Assembly (NCBI GenBank): GCA_964370075.1
Contig: CAYJHC010000005.1
Coordinates: 1-40,749, forward strand
DNA from: CAYJHC01 sp964370075
GTDB lineage: Bacteria; Bacillota; Clostridia; Peptostreptococcales; Anaerovoracaceae
Reading direction: 5' to 3'
Length of the DNA: 40,749 nucleotides
In this document: positions 8,508-16,111 of the stretch, piece by piece
Numbering within the stretch: position 1 is the first letter of the stretch
Layout of the letters: the number at the start of each line of letters is the position of its first letter
Made by a program: the position numbers and the translations under genes
Notes under the pieces: model-generated
The model's input: the letters and a program-made list of their open reading frames with translations, nothing else
Told to the model about the DNA's origin: nothing
The model's database searches: none

Positions 8508-10169
8508 TTAAATTTTAAAAGAGCTTTTTAATCCTACTATTTTATTAAACACAAGGTCACCTTCTCCATTCTCATTATGTAACTTGCTATCCGCCACATA
8601 ATAACCATGCCTGAAGAATTGAAATCTTTCTCCCTTTTTCGATTCTAATAAACTAGGTTCTGCGTATCCAATAATTTCTTCTAGTGTGTTAGGGTTCTCT
8701 ACAGATTCCCCCGTAGGTTCACCCGCTTCATCTAATTGATCAATCATTAAATAACCATAGTTTCTGATTTTAACTTTAACTGCGGTTTTCGCATCAACCC
8801 AATGGATTGTTCCCTTAACCTTTCTTCCTGAAAACCCAGAACCACTTTTAGTTTCAGGGTCATATGTACAATGTAGTTCTTTTATACTTCCATCATCATT
8901 TTTAATAACTTCATTACATGTAATTAAGTAAGCACCTTTAAGCCTAACTTCGTTGCCTGGAAATAATCTAAAGTATTTTTTGATAGGAACTTCCATAAAG
9001 TCATTTCCATCTATGTAAATCTCTCTACTAAAAGGGACAGTCCTCTTTCCCATCTCTGGAACCTCTTTGTTATTCTCCATAAGACAATCTTCACTTGCTA
9101 CTTCGTCATAGTTTGTAATTATAATTTTAATTGGGTTTTCTATTACATTTCTACTTACTACCTTAAGCTTCAAGTCCTCTCTAATACAGTACTCTAACAA
9201 TCCTATATCCACCGTACTATTAGCCTTTGCCACACCTATCCTCTCACAAAAGTCTCGGATTGATTCTGGAGTATAGCCTCTTCTTCTTAATCCCGAAATA
9301 GTTGGCATTCTTGGATCATCCCAACCATCCACAATTCCATCATCAACCATTTTTTTTAGGTATCTTTTGCTCATCACCGTATTAGTAAGGTTAAGCCTTG
9401 CAAATTCTATTTGTTTAGGAGGAGTATTCCACCATCCAATTTCTTTTAGTGTCCAATCATATAAAGGTCTATGGTCTTCAAATTCCAATGTGCAAATCGA
9501 ATGGGTAATACCTTCGATGGCATCCTCAATTGGGTGAGCATAGTCGTACATCGGATATATGCACCAGTCATCCCCTGTATTGTGATGAGTTGCCCGAGCA
9601 ATTCTATAAATAACAGGGTCTCTCATATTCATATTAGGGGAGGCCATATCGATCTTCGCTCTTAGTACTTTTTCTCCATCTAGAAACTGCCCCAGTTTCA
9701 TTTTGTTGAACAAATCAAGGTTTTCTTCTATGGTTCTATTTCTGTAAGGGCTTTCCTTTCCTGGAGATTTGAGTGTTCCTCTGTATTCTCTAATTTCTTC
9801 AGCACTAAGGTCACAAACATAAGCTTTCCCATTCTTAATCAGTTGTACTGCTGCGTCATACATCTGATTGAAATAATCTGAAGCCCAAAGCCTTTTATCC
9901 CATTTAAATCCAAGCCATGTAACATCTTCCTCAATCCCTTTGACAAACTCTATATCTTCTTTAACAGGATTTGTATCGTCATATCTAAGATTACATTTCC
10001 CTGAATACTTTTGAGCTGTAGTAAAGTTAAGGCAAATTGATTTTGCATGACCTATATGCAAGTGGCCATTTGGTTCAGGCGGAAATCTAGTATAGACTTC
10101 TCCCCCATAAACTTTTTCTTCATTATCTTTATCAATCATATTATGAATAAAATTACTGTTTTCTACCAT
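8508..10169 (-). CDS. glnS: Glutaminyl-tRNA synthetase
   Basis: A class I synthetase that charges tRNA-Gln directly. HIGH is exact at residues 38-41 (PEPNGHLHIGHAK), and the KMSKS loop reads VMSKR at about 265-269. The C-terminal half (about 340-550) is the two-barrel anticodon-binding domain of GlnRS, distinct from the helical domain of bacterial GluRS. The 553-residue length matches GlnRS. AGGAGGAAGAC precedes the ATG. Many Firmicutes lack GlnRS and use GluRS plus GatCAB, so its presence is worth noting. The upstream terminator at 10218-10253 implies a promoter in the 50 bases before the start. Confidence 0.96.
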   Translation of the reverse strand: MVENSNFIHNMIDKDNEEKVYGGEVYTRFPPEPNGHLHIGHAKSICLNFTTAQKYSGKCNLRYDDTNPVKEDIEFVKGIEEDVTWLGFKWDKRLWASDYFNQMYDAAVQLIKNGKAYVCDLSAEEIREYRGTLKSPGKESPYRNRTIEENLDLFNKMKLGQFLDGEKVLRAKIDMASPNMNMRDPVIYRIARATHHNTGDDWCIYPMYDYAHPIEDAIEGITHSICTLEFEDHRPLYDWTLKEIGWWNTPPKQIEFARLNLTNTVMSKRYLKKMVDDGIVDGWDDPRMPTISGLRRRGYTPESIRDFCERIGVAKANSTVDIGLLEYCIREDLKLKVVSRNVIENPIKIIITNYDEVASEDCLMENNKEVPEMGKRTVPFSREIYIDGNDFMEVPIKKYFRLFPGNEVRLKGAYLITCNEVIKNDDGSIKELHCTYDPETKSGSGFSGRKVKGTIHWVDAKTAVKVKIRNYGYLMIDQLDEAGEPTGESVENPNTLEEIIGYAEPSLLESKKGERFQFFRHGYYVADSKLHNENGEGDLVFNKIVGLKSSFKI

Positions 10170-10217
10170 GTCTTCCTCCTATAAATTCCATCTTTTAATT
10201 ATAGCATATTATCATTG

Positions 10218-10254
10218 AAAAAAGGCATATTCTTATTTAAGAATATGCCTTTTG
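10218..10254 (-). terminator. Terminator after the thioredoxin-like selenoprotein gene
   Basis: A 15-bp perfect stem, AAAAGGCATATTCTT against AAGAATATGCCTTTT with an ATTT loop, is followed on the leftward strand by TTTTTT. It lies about 90 nt after the stop at 10345 and just before glnS. The other strand also ends in a T run, so it may work both ways. Confidence 0.85.
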
Positions 10255-10344
10255 GCTGTTTTTTTATATGCCTAATGAGGTTAAGTTCCAATCACTTATT
10301 ATTTCAAAGCTTTACTTAAATCCGCAATTTTTTTGATTCAACTT

Positions 10345-10779
10345 TTATTTAAATTCTCTTTCTAGAATCTTCATAATTTCATTTTCTTTTAAAACCTTCC
10401 CATATGAAACTACTTTTCCATCAACTACTAGGCCTGGAGTACTCATCACCCCATAAGATGCAATTTCGACAAAATCTGTAACGTGATCTACTGCAGTCTC
10501 AATTCCTAAAGATTCTAGTGCTTTAACAGTGTTTTTTTCTAAGTCAATACACTTTTTACATCCTACACCTAAAACTTTAATTCTTGCACCAGTTGAAGTA
10601 GATTCTTTTAAGCTAGCTCCGCCAGCTGTAGGTGGCACCTCTCAACAAGCTCCTGTAGATTCTTTTGCAGCCGCTGCTGCTTCATCTGCTACTTTTTTTG
10701 CTTCAATCTCCGAAGGAGTGCACATTCCTCCACAGTCACAAGGTATCTTCTTTTCTTTCTTTTTGCCAAATAATCCCAT
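10345..10779 (-). CDS. Thioredoxin-like redox protein with an in-frame TGA (probable selenoprotein)
   Basis: Starting at 10779 (GGAGG with 7-nt spacing), the frame runs 45 codons, meets one TGA at 10644-10642, and continues without shift for 98 codons to the stop at 10345. Read as Sec, the product has 144 residues: a basic start (MGLFGKKKEKK), a Cys patch (Cys14, Cys16, Cys20), an Ala-rich linker ending Cys45-Sec46, then a thioredoxin fold like redox-active disulfide protein 2, with CxxC at 74-77 and the cis-Pro segment MSTPGLVVDGK. The alternative is a GTG start at 10638 giving 97 residues, but that discards the good ribosome site and the Cys patch. It is the last gene of the permease operon, 75 nt after it. 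Redox handling of a metalloid or thiol substrate is inference. Confidence 0.82.
10612..10644 (-). promoter_or_regulatory. Candidate SECIS element following the in-frame TGA
   Basis: Eighteen nucleotides of sequence separate the TGA from a loop GGCGG closed by AGCT/AGCT (10627-10615). Bacterial SECIS elements are short hairpins whose apical loop starts with G and lies roughly 16-37 nt past the UGA, so position and loop fit. The stem is only four base pairs, so this remains a candidate. A second small hairpin (AGGT-GCC-ACCT) lies between it and the TGA. Confidence 0.5.
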
Positions 10780-10854
10780 AATTCTTCCTCCTTACGTCTT
10801 AATTCTTTATACATGTTTTTTCTATTATACACTTTTAATTTATTAATTTACCCA

Positions 10855-11868
10855 CTATAGCAATAAGTATGAAAAAGCATTAAATAAATATCCTACTAAT
10901 ACTATACCTATAGCTACTATTGCAATAAATGCACCTAACAGCTTTGGTTTAACTACTCTTCTCAACATTATCAGAGAAGGTAAGCTTAGTGCTGTTACAG
11001 CCATCATAAATGATAACACTGTCCCTAGCTCGGCCCCTTTGTAAAGTAATGCCTCTGCTACCGGAATTGCTCCGAAAATATCCGCATACATAGGGATTCC
11101 TACTAATGTCGCTAAAATAACTCCAAACGGATTATCTGTGCCCAGTACGCTTGCAATAATGTCTTCTGGTATCCAGTTATGTATTACTGCCCCAATACCA
11201 ACTCCTACCAAAATGAAAGGGAATACTTTTTTAAATGTTGTAAGCATTTGTTCTTTAGCAAATGTAAGTCTATCTCTTTTGGTAAGTGTTGGCGCTTCAA
11301 TGTCCACACTCCCTACTGATAATATAAAGTCCTCTATATGCCTTCCCATCTTCATTTTATCTAATAATGTTCCTCCTATTACAGCAATAATTAACCCAAT
11401 TATTACATAAGCAATAGCTACCTTAGGTCCGAAAATACTCATTAACAAAATTAAGGACCCTAGATCTACCATTGGAGAAGAAATTAAAAAGCTGAAAGTA
11501 ACTCCTACTGGCAGTCCTGCGCTTGTAAATCCAATAAACAGTGGTATCGAAGAACACGAGCAAAATGGAGTTATAGTTCCAAGTAAGGCCCCCGTACAGT
11601 TAGCTCCTATTCCTTTAAACCTTCCTAAAATCTTTTTACTTCTTTCTGGAGGAAAATAACTTTGGATATATGAAATCAAGAATATTAAAGTGCATAGGAG
11701 AATTACAATTTTAATTACATCATAGACAAAAAACTGTACGCTCCCACCAACTCTAGTATCTATATCCATTCCCAATGAAGTTAATATATTTCCTACTAAT
11801 TCATTAAGCCATTGCATTCCTAGTATTTGGTGTTGAAAAAAGTCCCATGCTGATTTTAGTATTTCCAT
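10855..11868 (-). CDS. Permease, DUF318/YraQ-ArsP type
   Basis: The 337-residue protein has about eight to ten hydrophobic segments. The family signature FCSCSSIPLFIGF follows GTITP, and the second half has the related stretch GIPMYADIFGAIPVAEALL. Members of this family include ArsP, which exports trivalent organoarsenicals, and many uncharacterised permeases often found with small thioredoxins. The start at 11868 has AAAGGG with 6-nt spacing. It is first in a two-gene operon with the thioredoxin-like gene, under a promoter flanked by ArsR-like operators, which supports a metalloid-related role. The substrate itself is not shown by the sequence. Confidence 0.85.
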   Translation of the reverse strand: MEILKSAWDFFQHQILGMQWLNELVGNILTSLGMDIDTRVGGSVQFFVYDVIKIVILLCTLIFLISYIQSYFPPERSKKILGRFKGIGANCTGALLGTITPFCSCSSIPLFIGFTSAGLPVGVTFSFLISSPMVDLGSLILLMSIFGPKVAIAYVIIGLIIAVIGGTLLDKMKMGRHIEDFILSVGSVDIEAPTLTKRDRLTFAKEQMLTTFKKVFPFILVGVGIGAVIHNWIPEDIIASVLGTDNPFGVILATLVGIPMYADIFGAIPVAEALLYKGAELGTVLSFMMAVTALSLPSLIMLRRVVKPKLLGAFIAIVAIGIVLVGYLFNAFSYLLL

Positions 11869-11946
11869 TGTATACCCTTTCTACTATAATAAGTTTCAAC
11901 TGTATCTTAATATCTACTTTGCCTCCAATTGCAATGCTATAAATTC

Positions 11947-11966
11947 ATATCAATTTTTTTTGATAT
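11947..11966. promoter_or_regulatory. ArsR-like operator 1 (ATATCAA-N6-TTGATAT)
   Basis: A perfect 7-bp inverted repeat with a 6-nt T-only spacer lies in the permease leader. A TATAAT on the leftward strand (11970-11965) touches its edge, with TTGAAA 19 nt upstream of that, so it may cover a second, weaker promoter. The core ATCAA-N6-TTGAT equals the consensus reported for several ArsR-family sites. Confidence 0.6.
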
Positions 11967-12034
11967 TATACTTCATAATAAAAGCTATTTTTCAACAGCT
12001 TCTTTAATTCCCTTAACGGGCTTTTACGTTTTAT

Positions 12035-12054
12035 ACATCAAATTATCTTGATGT
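12035..12054. promoter_or_regulatory. ArsR-like operator 2 (ACATCAA-N6-TTGATGT)
   Basis: A perfect 7-bp inverted repeat with the same 6-nt spacing as operators 1 and 3. It begins five bases past the -10 box at 12064-12059, so it would cover the transcription start near 12052, a classic repressor position. Confidence 0.65.
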
Positions 12055-12058
12055 GATT

Positions 12059-12087
12059 ATTATAAGCTTTTAGAAACCTATTGTCAA
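12059..12087 (-). promoter_or_regulatory. Main promoter of the permease-selenoprotein operon
   Basis: On the leftward strand a consensus TTGACA (12087-12082) and a consensus TATAAT (12064-12059) are separated by exactly 17 nt. Operators lie on both sides. Such a perfect promoter usually needs a repressor to keep it quiet. The leader from about 12052 to the permease start is about 184 nt long. Confidence 0.8.
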
Positions 12088-12091
12088 GGTT

Positions 12092-12111
12092 ATATCAAAA
12101 AAATTTGATAT
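12092..12111. promoter_or_regulatory. ArsR-like operator 3 (ATATCAA-N6-TTGATAT)
   Basis: A perfect inverted repeat with the same core and 6-nt spacing. It lies 4 nt upstream of the -35 box at 12082-12087. Its spacer is A-rich, while that of operator 1 is all T. With operators 1 and 2 the three sites span 165 bp. The rest of this 330-base gap (11869-12198) holds the leader and the pyrophosphatase terminator, and no gene. Confidence 0.6.
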
Positions 12112-12141
12112 ATTTCCCTATGATAGATTAATCTTTGAGGT

Positions 12142-12173
12142 TAAATAAAAGCCCTTATCTTTCGATAAGGGCT
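12142..12173 (-). terminator. Terminator after the pyrophosphatase gene
   Basis: AGCCCTTATC and GATAAGGGCT form a 10-bp stem around a 4-nt loop, followed on the leftward strand by TTTATTTA. It lies 26 nt after the stop at 12199 and isolates the regulated permease operon from read-through. Confidence 0.85.
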
Positions 12174-12198
12174 AAATAATATTCGTTACGTTTCTAAA

Positions 12199-14211
12199 TT
12201 ATAGTAATCCACCGATTGAAACGAATAATGGTGCAAATACTACTGCTACAATTGTCATAAGCTTAATCAGGATATTAATTGAAGGTCCAGAAGTGTCTTT
12301 GAATGGATCTCCAACTGTGTCTCCAACTACTGCTGCTTTATGAGATTCAGAGCCTTTTCCACCGTGATGTCCTTCTTCAATGTACTTCTTGGCATTATCC
12401 CAAGCACCGCCTGCATTAGCCATCATAATTGCTACAAGTACTCCTGCAGATAAAGCTCCTGCTAACATTCCACCTAAAGCTGCTGGTCCAAGAACTATAC
12501 CAATAATTAGAGGCGCTGCTATAGCAAGCACTCCTGGAGCTACCATCTCTTTTAATGCTGCTTTTGTAGATATATCTACACATCTAGCATAGTCTGGCTT
12601 ATCAGTACCCTTCATAATTCCAGGGTTCTCTTTAAACTGTCTTCTTACCTCTTCAATCATTTGGTAAGCTGCCTTACCAACTGAGTTCATAGTCATTGCT
12701 GAGAATAAGAAAGGTAGCATAGCTCCTATAAATAATCCTATAATTACAATTGGCTCTAGTAAGCTAATTGCATCTAGTTTTGTAACTGTTGCATAAGTTG
12801 CAAATAGAGCAAGCGCTGTTAGTGCCGCTGAACCAATCGCAAAACCTTTTCCGATAGCTGCTGTTGTATTACCAACTGCGTCTAGTTTATCTGTGATTTG
12901 TCTAACTTCTGGAGGTAATTCAGCCATTTCTGCAATACCACCAGCATTGTCTGATACAGGGCCATATGCATCTACTGCTACTGTCATACCCGTAGTTGAA
13001 AGCATTCCTACAGCCGCTAATGCAATACCATATAATCCTGCTGTGTAGTATGCTACGAAGATACCTGCAGAAATGAATAGTATTGGCCATACTGTTGAAA
13101 GCATTCCTACACCTAAGCCTGAGATTATTGTTGTTGCAGGACCTGTTTGACATTGCTCTGCAATCTTCTTAACTGATTTAAAGTCGCCTGAAGTATAAAT
13201 TTCAGTAACTTTACCAATAGCTATACCTACTACTAATCCACCAACGATTGCCCAAGCATAGTTAATAGTTCCAAGCATAAAGTAACTTAGTGCAAATGCG
13301 GCTATTACTACAATAGCACCACTTATATAAGTTCCAGCATCAAGTGCTTTTGCTGGATTTCCGCCTTCTTTACCTCTAACAAACATTATTCCTACAATTG
13401 AAGCTAACAATCCAATAGCTGATAGCACTAATGGGAATAAAGCTGCTAACATCTGATCCGAAGTATTTACTGCAACTACAGCAGCAAGTGAGATTGCTGA
13501 GATAATTGATCCTGCATATGATTCAAATAAGTCAGAACCCATTCCTGCTACGTCACCAACATTGTCTCCTACGTTGTCAGCGATTACTGCTGGGTTTCTT
13601 GGATCATCTTCTGGAATTCCTGCCTCAACTTTACCTACTAAGTCAGCTCCTACGTCTGCTGCCTTAGTGTAAATTCCGCCTCCAACTCTTCCGAATAAAG
13701 CCATTGAAGATGCACCAAGTCCAAATCCTGTAATTACATCTATACTGTCAAGTCCCATAATTAAGAATATAGTTCCTAATCCTAATAATCCTAGACCTGA
13801 TACGCAAAGACCCATAACCGCACCACTTCTAAATGCTACTTTTAACGCCTTTGCCATTCCACCAGTTTGAGCGGCATTTGCAGTTCTTACATTTCCCTTT
13901 GTTGCTACTTTCATTCCAAAGAAACCTGCTAACACTGATAACAATGCCCCTACTACATAAAGTATTGCTGTTTCAATTCCTATTGCAAGCCAGATTAGTA
14001 CAAATAATCCTATGATTACGATAACCATAGTTTTATACTCTCTGCTCAAGAAAGCCATTGACCCTTCCTTGATGTAACCTGCGATTTCTTTCATTCTGTC
14101 TGTTCCTTCTTCTACCTTGCCGATCCACGCTGATAAACAGTAAGCAACAATTAGTGCCGCCACTGCAACCAAAGGAACAATGATCGTCAATAATCCGATA
14201 TTGGATGCCAT
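12199..14211 (-). CDS. hppA: Membrane pyrophosphatase, K+-dependent, probably Na+-pumping
   Basis: This enzyme splits pyrophosphate and pumps Na+ or H+ across the membrane. The 670 residues form about 16 hydrophobic segments. The Mg-PPi ligands are visible: DVGADLVGK (186-194), the Asp ladder D212/D216/D220/D227, and the C-terminal GDTVGDPFKDTSGPSIN. In GNTTAAIGKG the Ala marks the K+-dependent class; the K+-independent class has Lys there. Glu230, three residues after D227, matches Glu246 of the Thermotoga enzyme, the Na+-PPase position, while plant H+-pumps have the Glu one turn later. Na+ transport is inferred from this. Ribosome site AGGAGG precedes the ATG. Biosynthetic pyrophosphate would be turned into ion gradient. 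Confidence 0.95.
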   Translation of the reverse strand: MASNIGLLTIIVPLVAVAALIVAYCLSAWIGKVEEGTDRMKEIAGYIKEGSMAFLSREYKTMVIVIIGLFVLIWLAIGIETAILYVVGALLSVLAGFFGMKVATKGNVRTANAAQTGGMAKALKVAFRSGAVMGLCVSGLGLLGLGTIFLIMGLDSIDVITGFGLGASSMALFGRVGGGIYTKAADVGADLVGKVEAGIPEDDPRNPAVIADNVGDNVGDVAGMGSDLFESYAGSIISAISLAAVVAVNTSDQMLAALFPLVLSAIGLLASIVGIMFVRGKEGGNPAKALDAGTYISGAIVVIAAFALSYFMLGTINYAWAIVGGLVVGIAIGKVTEIYTSGDFKSVKKIAEQCQTGPATTIISGLGVGMLSTVWPILFISAGIFVAYYTAGLYGIALAAVGMLSTTGMTVAVDAYGPVSDNAGGIAEMAELPPEVRQITDKLDAVGNTTAAIGKGFAIGSAALTALALFATYATVTKLDAISLLEPIVIIGLFIGAMLPFLFSAMTMNSVGKAAYQMIEEVRRQFKENPGIMKGTDKPDYARCVDISTKAALKEMVAPGVLAIAAPLIIGIVLGPAALGGMLAGALSAGVLVAIMMANAGGAWDNAKKYIEEGHHGGKGSESHKAAVVGDTVGDPFKDTSGPSINILIKLMTIVAVVFAPLFVSIGGLL

Positions 14212-14241
14212 AAATTTTCCTCCTAAAACAATTACAAAAAA

Positions 14242-14271
14242 ATATTATTAACAAAAATAATCAGCAGACAA
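14242..14271 (-). promoter_or_regulatory. Possible promoter of the pyrophosphatase gene
   Basis: On the leftward strand TTGTCT (14271-14266) and TAATAT (14247-14242) are 18 nt apart, about 30 nt upstream of the start codon. The match is moderate and the region is very A/T-rich, so chance is possible. Confidence 0.35.
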
Positions 14272-14302
14272 TACTAATTATTTTCATAAAAACAAATTCA
14301 TC

Positions 14303-14323
14303 AATTAGAATAATATTCTAATT
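14303..14323. repeat. AT-rich inverted repeat between secG and hppA
   Basis: AATTAGAAT and ATTCTAATT, 9-bp arms with a 3-nt centre. It may be a weak secG terminator or a protein site upstream of hppA. It lacks a GC-rich stem, so its role is unclear. Confidence 0.4.
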
Positions 14324-14363
14324 ATTTGTACATTTGAAAAATGCTGTATTTGGTTTTATTAAT

Positions 14364-14597
14364 TTAGTTTTCTAGCATAACTAGTACTAATGATATTATG
14401 ATGAAAAGTACTGCACAAATAGTTGTGAACTTTTCTAAAATGGCTTCATAACCTCTGCTTCTTTTCTTTCCAAAAAGCTGCTCAGCGCCTCCACCAATTG
14501 CACCTGATAGACCTGCACTGTTACTAGATTGTAACAAGATACTTCCTATTAGGACAATACATACTATTGCTAAAATTACCATTAAAACTGTTGACAT
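14364..14597 (-). CDS. secG: Protein translocase subunit SecG
   Basis: SecG is the small auxiliary subunit of the SecYEG channel. The 77 residues have two hydrophobic segments (about 3-22 and 55-75) with the family motif between them: LLQSSNSAGLSGAIGGGAEQLFG. GGAGGTGACAA precedes the ATG. It stands alone with its own promoter, downstream of the glycolytic genes, a neighbourhood seen in other clostridia where eno and secG are close. Confidence 0.95.
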   Translation of the reverse strand: MSTVLMVILAIVCIVLIGSILLQSSNSAGLSGAIGGGAEQLFGKKRSRGYEAILEKFTTICAVLFIIISLVLVMLEN

Positions 14598-14623
14598 TTG
14601 TCACCTCCTACTATAACCATTCA

Positions 14624-14652
14624 AGTATATCATAGAGATATTAGCATTTCAA
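14624..14652 (-). promoter_or_regulatory. Promoter of secG
   Basis: TTGAAA (14652-14647) and TATACT (14629-14624) with 17 nt between them on the leftward strand, plus TGA just before the -10 (extended -10 pattern). It lies about 27 nt upstream of the start codon. Confidence 0.7.
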
Positions 14653-14793
14653 GATTTTTTTAATAATGGATATTGAATTTTTAGTGAATTATTGTGAATT
14701 TTCTAATACGTCAATTCCAAAATCAATATGCATAAAAACCTTAACAAGCCCTACTCCTGTATAATATATAATGCTTGACTATTTTAAATATTT

Positions 14794-16083
14794 TTACCCT
14801 AGGTTATAAAATGCGTCCATTCCTGCATATTGAGCTGACTCACCAAGTATATCTTCTATTCTCAAAAGTTGATTATATTTTGCAATTCTATCTGTTCTCG
14901 ATAAAGATCCTGTCTTAATTTGTCCTGCATTTAGGCCTACTACTATATCTGCAATTGTTGTGTCTTCGCTTTCACCAGATCTATGAGATACAACCGCTGT
15001 ATATCCTGCTTTTTTTGCCATTTCCATAGCATCAAATGTTTCAGTAAGGGTACCGATTTGATTTACCTTTATCAAGATAGAGTTCCCTACTCCCATTTCA
15101 ATTCCTTTTGATAGTTTCTCCGTGTTAGTAACAAACAAATCATCTCCTACTATTTGTACTTTGCTTCCTAGTTTGTCAGTCATTTTTTTCCAGCCATCCC
15201 AATCATCTTCCGAAAATCCATCTTCAATTGAAACTATCGGGTATCTATTGCAAAGATCTGCATAATAATCAACTAACTCATCAGCTGTTTTTTCGACTCC
15301 CTCTCCTGATAATTTATATTTGTTCGAATTACTATCATAAAATTCAGAAGCAGCCGCATCAAGTGCAATTTTGATATCTTTACCAGGTTCATAACCTGCA
15401 TCTTCTATAGCCTCCATGATTACTTTGATTGCCTCTTCATTGGTAGCAAGGTCTGGGGCAAAACCACCCTCATCGCCTACTGCCGTATTTAAACCTTTTC
15501 CTTTTAATACTGCTTTTAAGCTATGGAAAACTTCAGCACCCATTCTTAAAGCCTCAGAAAAAGTCTCTGCTCCAACTGGCATTATCATAAACTCCTGAAT
15601 ATCTACAGTATTATCTGCATGAGCTCCTCCATTTATAATGTTCATCATAGGTGTAGGAAGCAATTTCCCATTAACACCACCCAAATATTGGAATAAAGGT
15701 AAGCCTACTGATTTAGAAGCAGCTCTTGCAACTGCCATGGAAACTCCAAGAATTGCATTAGCTCCAAGTTTGCTCTTATTTGGTGTTCCATCCAGCTCAA
15801 TCAAGAAATTATCAATTGCAACTTGATCAAATGGATTAGCTCCGATTAGCTCTTCTGCAATAATTTCATTTACATTGTCCACTGCTTTCAAGGTTCCTTT
15901 TCCTAGATATCTAGATTTATCTCCATCTCTTAGCTCAACAGCTTCATAAGCTCCCGTTGATGCTCCTGATGGGACAATTGCTCTGCCTGCAGATCCGTCT
16001 GAAAGTAAAACTTCTACTTCTACAGTAGGATTACCCCTTGAATCTAGAACTTCTCTTGCAAACATTTCCATAATATGTGCCAT
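14794..16083 (-). CDS. eno: Enolase
   Basis: Enolase converts 2-phosphoglycerate to phosphoenolpyruvate. The signature loop SHRSGESEDTTIADI, the metal ligand region SIEDGFSEDDWDGW and the segment GDDLFVTN are intact, as is the N-terminal SRGNPTVEVEV with SGASTGAYEA. At 429 residues it is full length. It closes the leftward cluster rpoN-gap-pgk-tpiA-eno, 28 nt after tpiA, with AGGAGGAATAAT as ribosome site. There is no room for phosphoglycerate mutase between tpiA and eno, where many Firmicutes carry gpmI. I saw no strong terminator after the stop. Confidence 0.98.
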   Translation of the reverse strand: MAHIMEMFAREVLDSRGNPTVEVEVLLSDGSAGRAIVPSGASTGAYEAVELRDGDKSRYLGKGTLKAVDNVNEIIAEELIGANPFDQVAIDNFLIELDGTPNKSKLGANAILGVSMAVARAASKSVGLPLFQYLGGVNGKLLPTPMMNIINGGAHADNTVDIQEFMIMPVGAETFSEALRMGAEVFHSLKAVLKGKGLNTAVGDEGGFAPDLATNEEAIKVIMEAIEDAGYEPGKDIKIALDAAASEFYDSNSNKYKLSGEGVEKTADELVDYYADLCNRYPIVSIEDGFSEDDWDGWKKMTDKLGSKVQIVGDDLFVTNTEKLSKGIEMGVGNSILIKVNQIGTLTETFDAMEMAKKAGYTAVVSHRSGESEDTTIADIVVGLNAGQIKTGSLSRTDRIAKYNQLLRIEDILGESAQYAGMDAFYNLG

Positions 16084-16111
16084 TATTATTCCTCCTAAAG
16101 TATTATATTAA

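Noticed and set aside
10345..10638. 97-residue thioredoxin gene starting with GTG
   Set aside because: GTG lies two codons after an in-frame TGA. The upstream frame has a much better ribosome site and a Cys patch that belongs with this fold. AGGAG lies 11-12 nt before the GTG, so internal initiation is not excluded.
10640..10650. Nonsense mutation or sequencing frameshift in the thioredoxin-like gene
   Set aside because: Both sides are in the same frame, so no indel is needed. The rest of the gene shows no decay. A point error turning another codon into TGA cannot be ruled out from one sequence.
12920..14254. Additional frames inside hppA
   Set aside because: They arise from repetitive Gly/Ala/Ile codons of a membrane protein read in another frame.
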